Positions 1 to 4,528 of a stretch of 5,540 nt of DNA are shown piece after piece. Made by a program: the position numbers and the translations under genes. Below the pieces are notes generated by a model. It saw only the letters and a list, made by a program, of their open reading frames with translations, was not told the DNA's origin and made no database searches. Origin of the DNA: CAZLYX01 sp964563885 (GTDB lineage: Bacteria > Pseudomonadota > Gammaproteobacteria > Burkholderiales > Neisseriaceae); the NCBI GenBank assembly GCA_964563885.1, contig CAZLYX010000072.1, positions 1-5,540 on the forward strand, read 5' to 3'. Positions within the stretch are counted from its first letter, which is position 1. Every line of letters starts with the position of its first letter.

Positions 1-204
1 TGCAAAACGTGCGGTATCACTGCCCCAAATACCCCAACATAAACGGAAAACCATAAGCGCGAGTATAAACAAGCCGCAGCGTAAGTGCCAAACCAGCATA
101 TTGCCGCCTACATCAGCGCTATACCACATAAAAGCAATGCTCAAAACCAATAACCAATGGAATAAACGGGTAGGCAAATCCCATACTTTTAACTTTTGTT
201 TCAT
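1..204 (-). CDS. Cytochrome b561-family membrane protein (5' part only)
   Basis: The gene runs off the left edge of the window; 68 N-terminal residues are visible. The start KVWDLPTRLFHW, followed by a hydrophobic stretch, a second segment beginning WHLRCG and then FRLCWGIWGS..ARF, is the typical beginning of the bacterial cytochrome b561 / Ni,Fe-hydrogenase b-type cytochrome family. These are four-helix inner-membrane proteins that carry b haems and pass electrons between quinones and a partner. His16 (in FHW) and His40 (in WH) are the likely haem ligands; membrane helices lie at about residues 13-33 and 41-60. The ATG is supported by GGGAG (213-217 on the plus strand, read on minus) 8 bases upstream. 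The electron partner cannot be told because the rest of the gene and its downstream neighbours lie outside the window. Family assignment is firm; exact role is open. Confidence 0.85.
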   Translation of the reverse strand, partial: MKQKLKVWDLPTRLFHWLLVLSIAFMWYSADVGGNMLVWHLRCGLFILALMVFRLCWGIWGSDTARFA

Positions 205-352
205 CAATGTTTCTCCCTGCTGATAATGGCAAGCTTGTTGTTCGCATACTTGAACGCGTGACAATGAACTTACCATGCTATTTAGAATCAAATTTCCATG
301 CGGATTTGGCTTGATTGTACCGCAAATTCAATCATAGATTAATGGACAAGCT
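205..352. other. Divergent intergenic region, cytochrome / nnrD
   Basis: These 148 bases must hold the promoters for both flanking genes, which point away from each other. For the cytochrome gene a TACAAT box (minus strand, 314-319) is a fair -10 candidate, but no good -35 stands at the usual distance. For nnrD, TAGAAT near 282-287 on the plus strand is a -10-like box, with GTGACA about 19 bases upstream, a longer gap than usual. Both are guesses from sequence alone. No DUS, small ORF or strong hairpin was seen here. Confidence 0.35.
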
Positions 353-1255
353 ATGTTTATCAATACTGATGCTACACAAATGGATCTGTCTTTGTTGTTA
401 GAGGCAGCTCAATCTTTTCCTTGTTTACTTGAGCCACGTAAGTCTAATAGTCATAAAGGCACTTATGGCACGCTGGCAGTTATTGGTGGTGGCACAGGTA
501 TGACTGGTGCTGTAGTGTTGGCAGCCAGCGCAGCTATGTATCAAGGCTGTGGCAAAGTTTGGGCAGGTTTTAATCAGCCGTTATTGCCATTTGCCATGAT
601 TCCAGATCGAGCCGAAATCATGCTGGCCACCGCCAGTCAATTACAGCAGCGGGAAGACATCAGTGCGTGGGTGCTGGGCTGTGGCTTAGGGTTAGACTCT
701 GTCGCACTGGCAAATTTGGCAACACAATTGCAGCGTGACGGTGGGCAGCCATTGCTATTAGATGCTGATGCGCTGACGCTCTTAGCGCGCCATCCTGAAT
801 TAGCAGCAGCAGCGAAATGTTGCCCATATTTAGTGTTAACGCCGCATCCAGCTGAAGCAGCGCGCTTACTGGCTTGTACTACAGAAGATGTGCAAGTGTC
901 ACGTCATGAAGCAGCGTTGTTGTTGGCTGATCGTTATCAAGCTTATGTGGTCTTAAAAGGCGAGCATTCATTAGTGGCCTCGCCTGATGGCAGCGTGTAT
1001 GTGAATAAAAGTGGCAATGCTGGTTTGGCCACTGCTGGTAGCGGCGATGTATTGAGTGGCATGATTGGGGCGCTTTTAGCACAAGGAATTGCCCCAGCAG
1101 AAGCAGTGTGCGGTGGAGTATGGTTACATGGTGCGGCTGCCGATGTACTAAAAGCAATGCAAGTGGGTGAAATAGGTTTGCTGGCTGGTGAGATTGCACC
1201 AGCAGCCCGATGGTTGCGCAATCGCTTGGTGGCTTTGAACCTTGCTTCTATTTAA
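353..1255 (+). CDS. nnrD: ADP-dependent NAD(P)H-hydrate dehydratase
   Basis: A 300-residue, single-domain protein of the NnrD (YjeF C-terminal / ribokinase-like) family. The enzyme repairs NADHX and NADPHX, the hydrated damaged forms of NADH and NADPH, back to the normal cofactors using ADP, in the cytosol. Visible signatures are HKGTYG at 34-39, the Gly-rich strand-turn AVIGGGTGMTG at 42-52, LDADAL at 136-141, LTPHPAEAARLL at 162-173, LKGEHSLVA at 201-209 and the closing GNAGLATAGSGDVLSGMIGA at 221-240, where Asp232 in GSGD is the expected catalytic base. E. coli carries this domain fused to the NnrE epimerase (Nnr); here there is no epimerase domain, so an NnrE would have to be encoded elsewhere. 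The ATG at 353 has only a weak GGA upstream; ATG at 380 (Met10) is the alternative, and both keep the whole domain. The next gene is 230 bases away, so this is probably a single-gene unit. Confidence 0.93.
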   Translation: MFINTDATQMDLSLLLEAAQSFPCLLEPRKSNSHKGTYGTLAVIGGGTGMTGAVVLAASAAMYQGCGKVWAGFNQPLLPFAMIPDRAEIMLATASQLQQREDISAWVLGCGLGLDSVALANLATQLQRDGGQPLLLDADALTLLARHPELAAAAKCCPYLVLTPHPAEAARLLACTTEDVQVSRHEAALLLADRYQAYVVLKGEHSLVASPDGSVYVNKSGNAGLATAGSGDVLSGMIGALLAQGIAPAEAVCGGVWLHGAAADVLKAMQVGEIGLLAGEIAPAARWLRNRLVALNLASI

Positions 1256-1283
1256 CTTTGCTTATGTAATGATGTGGTTGGAT

Positions 1284-1318
1284 AACCTTCAGGTAGCCTT
1301 TTGAGCCGCTTGAAGGTT
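1284..1318 (+). terminator. Imperfect DUS-derived hairpin after nnrD
   Basis: AACCTTCA (1284-1291) pairs exactly with TGAAGGTT (1311-1318), and the stem continues inward through G-T wobbles and one mismatch to GC/GC around a 7-base loop (1298-1304). It starts 28 bases after the nnrD stop and could end its transcript, but no T run follows on either strand, so any Rho-independent action should be weak. The left arm contains a perfect DUS; the right arm, GAGCCGCTTGAA, looks like a decayed inverse copy. Confidence 0.5.
1288..1299 (-). repeat. DNA uptake sequence, single perfect copy
   Basis: TTCAGGTAGCCT, i.e. AGGCTACCTGAA on the minus strand, identical to the copies in the three terminators of the window. 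In Neisseriaceae such 12-mers are recognised by the type IV pilus DNA-uptake machinery (minor pilin ComP) and mark DNA of the same group for transformation. Confidence 0.9.
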
Positions 1319-1407
1319 GATATGTACTAAAGGTTTTTGGGACACTTATTATCTGGTATTTTAAAGTGTATTTTTATTTATCCGGAGTGCGGATTTTAAA
1401 CAAAGAA

Positions 1408-1423
1408 GAGTAATGAGTTACTC
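1408..1423. repeat. Small inverted repeat upstream of the 1486 gene
   Basis: GAGTAA, four bases, TTACTC: a 6-bp perfect hairpin or dyad lying about 30 bases upstream of the candidate -10 box of the next gene. It could be an operator half-site pair or chance in AT-rich DNA. Nothing else in the 1319-1473 stretch stands out. Confidence 0.25.
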
Positions 1424-1454
1424 GTGGATGGCTTAATCATATTAATTTCAATCT

Positions 1455-1460
1455 TATTAT
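1455..1460 (+). promoter_or_regulatory. Candidate -10 box for the gene at 1486
   Basis: TATTAT is one base from the sigma-70 consensus and would put the transcript start near 1467, just ahead of the AAGGAG site. The matching -35 (TTAATC, 16 bases upstream) is poor. The surroundings are AT-rich, so chance is a real possibility. Confidence 0.3.
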
Positions 1461-1473
1461 TGATAAGTAAGTA

Positions 1474-1479
1474 AAGGAG
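1474..1479 (+). promoter_or_regulatory. Shine-Dalgarno site that selects a GTG start
   Basis: AAGGAG is the strongest ribosome binding site among the plus-strand genes here. It lies 6 bases before GTG at 1486 and 4 bases before the overlapping ATG at 1484 (sequence ATGTG). The ATG frame closes after nine codons at 1511-1513, so the GTG must be the productive start of the 170-residue protein. Confidence 0.7.
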
Positions 1480-1485
1480 TATAAT

Positions 1486-1998
1486 GTGCATTTATTTAAG
1501 TGTATGTTTTTAATCATAAATTTCTTGTCTGCTAATGCGGCATATGCGGCTTGCAACTTAAACAACACACCCAATATTGACGGTTTAAGATTGGGTATAA
1601 CGGTAAAAGAACTTATCAAGCTTCATCCTACTATGGAATATAAACCAGATGTTAACAAGCGCGAAGGCCGCTTGGTGTTTCCTGATAATAAAGCGGGCGA
1701 ACTCAAAAGTGTGGCTGGTTTCGGGCATATCGCCACTTTGGATAATGTGGTTTATTCGTACTTTGTTATCTATGATGATTTTGATACCCCATTAAAAAAC
1801 TTAAAAAATAAATTGGCCAAACGCTACAGCTTGCCAGACAACGGTTGGCAAAAGTCGGGAAAAGATAGGCTGAAGTTACGCTGTGGTGATATTGAGCTCA
1901 CGATTAGCCAGGATTTTGGTGAAGGGCGCGCTACTTCGGGTGCTGGATTGTTTGCTAAGCTTTTACCCATAGAAAAAATTGCTGATTCATTAAGGTGA
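1486..1998 (+). CDS. Small exported protein of unknown function
   Basis: I do not recognise this 170-residue protein. It opens with a short signal peptide: a Lys at 5, a hydrophobic core at 7-15 and ANAAYA before a likely signal peptidase I cut at 21/22, so it should be periplasmic or secreted. The mature part has only two cysteines, Cys23 at its very N-terminus and Cys133 (KLRCGD), which could form a disulfide. The motif IDGLRLGITVKEL (31-43), then mixed beta-rich sequence and a lysine-rich helix (about 102-113), resembles the general layout of small periplasmic proteins of unknown function. The GTG start is chosen because of AAGGAG at 1474-1479; the in-frame ATG at 1504 would lose the basic n-region. 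The gene looks more AT-rich than nnrD or ruvB (by eye) and has about 230 and 290 non-coding bases on its two sides, so it may be an accessory gene set between conserved ones. That it is a real gene is likely; its role is unknown. Confidence 0.75.
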   Translation: MHLFKCMFLIINFLSANAAYAACNLNNTPNIDGLRLGITVKELIKLHPTMEYKPDVNKREGRLVFPDNKAGELKSVAGFGHIATLDNVVYSYFVIYDDFDTPLKNLKNKLAKRYSLPDNGWQKSGKDRLKLRCGDIELTISQDFGEGRATSGAGLFAKLLPIEKIADSLR

Positions 1999-2041
1999 GG
2001 ATAACTATTTCTTATTATTCATACCGCAGCCATTTTTGTTG

Positions 2042-2065
2042 GCATGCTCACTAGATTAAGCGTGC
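2042..2065 (+). other. Weak hairpin downstream of the unknown gene
   Basis: GCATGCT pairs with AGCGTGC (one G-T wobble) around a 10-base loop, 43 bases after the stop. No T run follows, so a terminator role is doubtful. The remaining sequence from 1999 to 2157 shows no ORF of note and no RNA gene that I can recognise. Confidence 0.25.
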
Positions 2066-2157
2066 AATAAATACCGTGTGTATGCGCTGTATCTGATACT
2101 GGATTTGGTTAAAACAACATTAGCAATACTGATACCTCAATATTGAAATTCTATTAA

Positions 2158-2195
2158 AAAAGGCTACCTGAACATTGTATTTCAGGTAGCCTTTT
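2158..2195. terminator. DUS inverted-pair terminator before ruvB
   Basis: A perfect 15-bp stem (2158-2172 with 2181-2195) and an 8-base loop. The arms are DUS copies at 2161-2172 (plus) and 2181-2192 (minus). Four T close the plus strand and six T the minus strand, so it can act both ways, though the only genes around it read plus. It lies 159 bases after the unknown gene's stop, leaving that transcript a long 3' tail, and shields ruvB from read-through. Confidence 0.88.
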
Positions 2196-2251
2196 AAACT
2201 GCAAACATGTTTGAGCACATAAGCTTAGCAACGATGGAGTACTTTTTGAGG

Positions 2252-2257
2252 TATCAT
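2252..2257 (+). promoter_or_regulatory. Candidate -10 box for ruvB
   Basis: TATCAT is one base from consensus and would start a transcript about 24 bases ahead of the ruvB ATG at 2288. No convincing -35 lies 16-18 bases upstream. Some promoter is expected between the terminator ending at 2195 and ruvB. Confidence 0.28.
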
Positions 2258-2287
2258 AACGGCTGATTCTTTTTGTTAGATACTGCC

Positions 2288-3319
2288 ATGTTGCAAACCG
2301 ATAACCTCACCGCCACGCCACCCGAACGCATCATCACTGCTCAAACCATGTCTTCGCAGGAAGAGCAGCTTGAGCGTGCTTTGCGGCCGAAAACGCTCAA
2401 CGACTATATCGGCCAGCACAAGGTTAAAGAGCAGTTGGCGATTTTTATCCAAGCCGCAAAAAATCGTGGCGAAGCATTAGATCACACTTTATTGTTTGGC
2501 CCGCCAGGCTTAGGTAAAACCACTTTAGCGCATATTATTGCCAAAGAATTAGGCGTTAATTTGCGCCAGACTTCTGGGCCTGTATTAGAACGAGCGGGCG
2601 ATTTGGCGGCATTGCTCACCAACTTAGAGCCGCATGATGTGCTGTTTATTGATGAGATTCACCGCCTAAGCCCAGTGGTAGAAGAAATTTTATACCCCGC
2701 TTTAGAAGATTATCAACTTGATATCATGATTGGCGAAGGGCCAGCAGCGCGCTCAGTAAAAATTGATTTGCCACCGTTTACGCTGGTTGGTGCCACCACT
2801 CGCGCAGGCATGCTCACCAATCCTTTGCGCGATCGCTTTGGGATTGTGTCGAGATTAGAGTTTTACAATCACGCCGATTTATCGACCATTGTCAGCCGCT
2901 CGGCACAGCTTTTGCAGTTAGACATGGAAGCAGCAGGATCAATAGAACTGGCGCGCCGCAGCCGTGGCACGCCGCGCATTGCCAACCGCTTGTTGCGCCG
3001 AGTGCGCGATTATGCCGAAGTAAAAAGCAATGGCCGCATTAGCGTAGCCGTAGCCGATGCGGCTTTGAGCATGTTAGACGTTGATACTGAAGGTTTGGAT
3101 TTAATGGATCGCAAACTATTAGAAGCTATTTTGTATAAATTTGGTGGTGGGCCAGTGGGTTTGGATAACGTTGCTGCTGCCATCGGAGAATCTACCGATA
3201 CCATTGAAGATGTGATTGAGCCTTATTTAATACAACAAGGTTTTTTGCAGCGTACACCACGCGGACGCATGGCCACTGAGCGCAGTTATCGACATTTTGG
3301 CTTAGAGAGTGATAAATAA
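2288..3319 (+). CDS. ruvB: Holliday junction branch migration helicase subunit RuvB
   Basis: RuvB is the AAA+ motor that, as hexamers with RuvA, drives branch migration of Holliday junctions in recombinational repair; RuvC then cuts. The 343-residue protein has all the landmarks: Walker A GPPGLGKT at 71-78, Walker B LFIDEIH at 119-125, sensor 1 GATTRAG at 168-174, the PLRDRFG arginine-finger segment at 179-185, sensor 2 GTPRIANR at 227-234, and the C-terminal winged-helix DNA-binding domain with KFGGGPVGLDN (284-294) and QRTPRGRMAT (321-330). The ATG at 2288 is chosen because the resulting MLQTDNL start and 343-residue length fit neisserial RuvB as I remember it; an in-frame TTG at 2273 would add five residues. 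Neither start has a visible Shine-Dalgarno site, which is odd. ruvA and ruvC are not in the window, unlike the ruvAB operons of many bacteria; ruvB seems to stand alone between two DUS terminators. Confidence 0.97.
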   Translation: MLQTDNLTATPPERIITAQTMSSQEEQLERALRPKTLNDYIGQHKVKEQLAIFIQAAKNRGEALDHTLLFGPPGLGKTTLAHIIAKELGVNLRQTSGPVLERAGDLAALLTNLEPHDVLFIDEIHRLSPVVEEILYPALEDYQLDIMIGEGPAARSVKIDLPPFTLVGATTRAGMLTNPLRDRFGIVSRLEFYNHADLSTIVSRSAQLLQLDMEAAGSIELARRSRGTPRIANRLLRRVRDYAEVKSNGRISVAVADAALSMLDVDTEGLDLMDRKLLEAILYKFGGGPVGLDNVAAAIGESTDTIEDVIEPYLIQQGFLQRTPRGRMATERSYRHFGLESDK

Positions 3320-3332
3320 ACTGTTATTTATC
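3311..3332 (+). repeat. AT-rich hairpin over the ruvB stop codon
   Basis: GATAAATAA (last two sense codons plus stop) pairs perfectly over 9 bp with TTATTTATC across an ACTG loop. It sits 9 bases before the DUS terminator stem and may protect the 3' end or be a by-product of AT-rich sequence. Confidence 0.5.
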
Positions 3333-3341
3333 TTGGTTATT

Positions 3342-3380
3342 AAAAAGGCTACCTGAAAGAATGTTTCAGGTAGCCTTTTT
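3342..3380. terminator. Bidirectional DUS terminator between ruvB and recR
   Basis: A 17-bp perfect stem (3342-3358 with 3364-3380) with a 5-base loop. DUS copies lie at 3346-3357 (plus) and 3365-3376 (minus), and the outer A5/T5 gives a T run on both strands. It is placed 22 bases after the ruvB stop and 25 bases beyond the recR stop, and so ends both convergent transcripts. This is the strongest hairpin of the window. Confidence 0.95.
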
Positions 3381-3386
3381 GTGTGC

Positions 3387-3417
3387 TTAAAAGCAAATCT
3401 ATGATTTATTCTTTTAA
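3387..3417 (-). repeat. Two-part AT-rich hairpin over the recR stop codon
   Basis: TTAAAAG (3387-3393) pairs with CTTTTAA (3411-3417), and inside it AAATC (3395-3399) pairs with GATTT (3403-3407) around TAT. The recR stop codon (3406-3408) lies within it. It mirrors the hairpin over the ruvB stop on the other side of the shared terminator. Confidence 0.4.
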
Positions 3418-4011
3418 CAATTTGCGTTCATATACCGCTTGTGCCAGCGTGCCTGGGTCGACATATTCTAGCTCACCGCCTAAAGGAATGCCGCGTGCCA
3501 AGCGGCTGATTTTATAGGGTAAATCTTTAAATAGTTCAGATAAAATATAAGCAGTTGCATCGCCTTCAGCAGTGAAGTTTGTGGCGATAATGATTTCTTC
3601 AACGGCGCTATTTTGTAATCGTGCCACCAGCTTATCTAAAGCAATATGGCTTAAATCCATATTTTGTACAGGATTAACTTGCCCCATTAATACAAAATAT
3701 AAGCCATCATGACAACCCGCACTTTCCATGCTGGCGACATCTGCGGGCATATGTACAATCATCAATCTGCTGGGTTCGCGTGTGTTGTCGGTACACACAT
3801 CACATATTTCAGCTTCGCAAAAAGTATTGCACATATGGCAATGGTGTACGTGTGATAGCGCAGTTTGTAGTGCACTAACCAACTCGGCCGCACCATCGCG
3901 ATTGTGCTGTAACAATTGATAAGCCATGCGCTGAGCTGATTTTGGGCCAACAGTGGGCAGCACACGCAGCGCGGTGATAAGACGAGAAAATGCATCGGGG
4001 GATTTGGCCAT
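3406..4011 (-). CDS. recR: Recombination mediator protein RecR
   Basis: RecR works with RecO (and RecF where present) to load RecA on SSB-coated gapped DNA, in the cytosol. The 201-residue protein shows the family plan: helix-hairpin-helix LPTVGPKSAQRMA at 18-30, a four-cysteine zinc finger (Cys58, 61, 70, 73; an extra Cys65 lies between them), the Toprim domain from about 81, and the closing Walker-B-like RLARGIPLGGELEYVD at 170-185. The usual Toprim glutamate of the 'VVE' strand is His87 here (IVHMPADV), while Asp91 is kept; I remember the same His in Neisseria RecR. ATG at 4011 is preferred over an in-frame TTG at 4035 (eight more residues), because the length then fits the family and the predicted transcript start (about 4046) leaves a normal leader. 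No clear Shine-Dalgarno site is seen for either. The gene follows dnaX-ybaB in the classical order, but a terminator separates it from ybaB. Confidence 0.96.
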   Translation of the reverse strand: MAKSPDAFSRLITALRVLPTVGPKSAQRMAYQLLQHNRDGAAELVSALQTALSHVHHCHMCNTFCEAEICDVCTDNTREPSRLMIVHMPADVASMESAGCHDGLYFVLMGQVNPVQNMDLSHIALDKLVARLQNSAVEEIIIATNFTAEGDATAYILSELFKDLPYKISRLARGIPLGGELEYVDPGTLAQAVYERKLLKE

Positions 4012-4052
4012 GGCGTTTAGAATCAGTTCAGACAAAATAAAAACAAGCGTTG

Positions 4053-4058
4053 ATTATA
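4053..4058 (-). promoter_or_regulatory. recR: Probable recR promoter (-10 box TATAAT)
   Basis: A perfect TATAAT on the minus strand, lying between the ybaB terminator and recR. The start of transcription would fall near 4046, giving a leader of about 35 bases to the ATG at 4011. The -35 region is weak (TGTTAT at 17 bases spacing), so the box may need an activator or be a low-level promoter. Confidence 0.5.
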
Positions 4059-4103
4059 GCGGATTTATCATCCAGATAACATGAACCAAGCAAACGCCAG
4101 CAA

Positions 4104-4137
4104 AAAGGCTACCTGAACATATATTCAGGTAGCCTTT
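4104..4137 (-). terminator. DUS terminator after ybaB
   Basis: A 14-bp perfect stem (4104-4117 with 4124-4137), a 6-base loop, and DUS copies at 4106-4117 (plus) and 4124-4135 (minus). Read on the minus strand it starts 12 bases after the ybaB stop and ends in TTTTT, a textbook Rho-independent terminator for the dnaX-ybaB transcript. It lies upstream of the recR promoter candidate and so uncouples recR. Confidence 0.92.
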
Positions 4138-4149
4138 GATTAAAGCAAC

Positions 4150-4485
4150 TTATTTAAACAAATCACCCATGCCTGGTGGTAAACCTTGAGTAAACGCGCC
4201 CATGGTGGTGCTGGTGGTTTCTTCGGCTTTAGTGCTGGCATCGTTGATGGCAGCCAAGATTAAATCTTCTAACATTTCTTTATCATCGGCGGCTTCTTTA
4301 ATCAGATCTTCACTGATATCGAGGCTTTTGATAATGTGGTTACACGTCATCACCACTTTTACTAAGCCATTGCCCGCTTCGCCGCTGACTAAAGTGTCAG
4401 CCAATTTGGCTTGAGCGTGTTTCATGTTTTCTTGCATTTTCTGGGCTTGTTGCATCAAACCGCCCAATCCGGCTTTTCCGAACAT
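4150..4485 (-). CDS. ybaB: YbaB/EbfC family nucleoid-associated protein
   Basis: A 111-residue protein (E. coli YbaB has 109) of the YbaB/EbfC family, dimeric 'tweezer' proteins that bind DNA and help organise the nucleoid; the exact role varies by species. The start MFGKAGLGGLMQQAQKMQE, the middle GEAGNGLVKV (35-44), the helix DDKEMLEDLILAAINDA (67-83) and the end GLPPGMGDLF (101-110) match the family along its full length. AGGAG (4493-4497) lies 7 bases before the ATG, a good ribosome binding site. The gene begins 32 bases after the dnaX stop and is almost surely co-transcribed with it; this dnaX-ybaB pairing is widespread in bacteria. Confidence 0.95.
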   Translation of the reverse strand: MFGKAGLGGLMQQAQKMQENMKHAQAKLADTLVSGEAGNGLVKVVMTCNHIIKSLDISEDLIKEAADDKEMLEDLILAAINDASTKAEETTSTTMGAFTQGLPPGMGDLFK

Positions 4486-4516
4486 TTGTATACTCCTGTA
4501 AATGGATAAAGTAGGT

Positions 4517-4528
4517 TTTAGGTAGCCT
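4517..4528 (-). repeat. DUS variant spanning the dnaX stop codon
   Basis: On the minus strand the sequence is AGGCTACCTAAA, one base from the perfect DUS (G to A at position 10). In the dnaX frame it reads Ala-Thr-stop. With the consensus base the stop would be TGA instead of TAA, so the DUS and the stop codon share bases. Confidence 0.65.

Noticed and set aside
879..1221. Two minus-strand open frames of 92-106 codons inside nnrD
   Set aside because: They lie opposite a well-conserved enzyme gene, have low-complexity His/Pro/Leu-rich or Ala/Pro-rich translations and no ribosome binding site; they are frame shadows.
1540..1554. Lipoprotein signal (YAAC at residues 20-23) in the unknown exported protein
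   Set aside because: The -3 residue is Tyr instead of Leu or a similar residue, and AYA just before fits signal peptidase I better; a lipoprotein is possible but not supported.
2273..2287. TTG at 2273 as the ruvB start
   Set aside because: It adds five residues not expected in the family and has no ribosome binding site; ATG at 2288 gives the usual neisserial N-terminus and 343 residues.
4012..4035. TTG at 4035 as the recR start
   Set aside because: It would leave only about 11 bases of leader after the predicted transcript start and adds eight non-conserved residues; ATG at 4011 gives a normal RecR length.
2161..4135. Repeated 12-mers as a CRISPR array or mobile-element ends
   Set aside because: The copies are only 12 bases, occur as inverted pairs at gene ends at irregular distances, and have no spacers, cas genes or transposase; they fit DNA uptake sequences.
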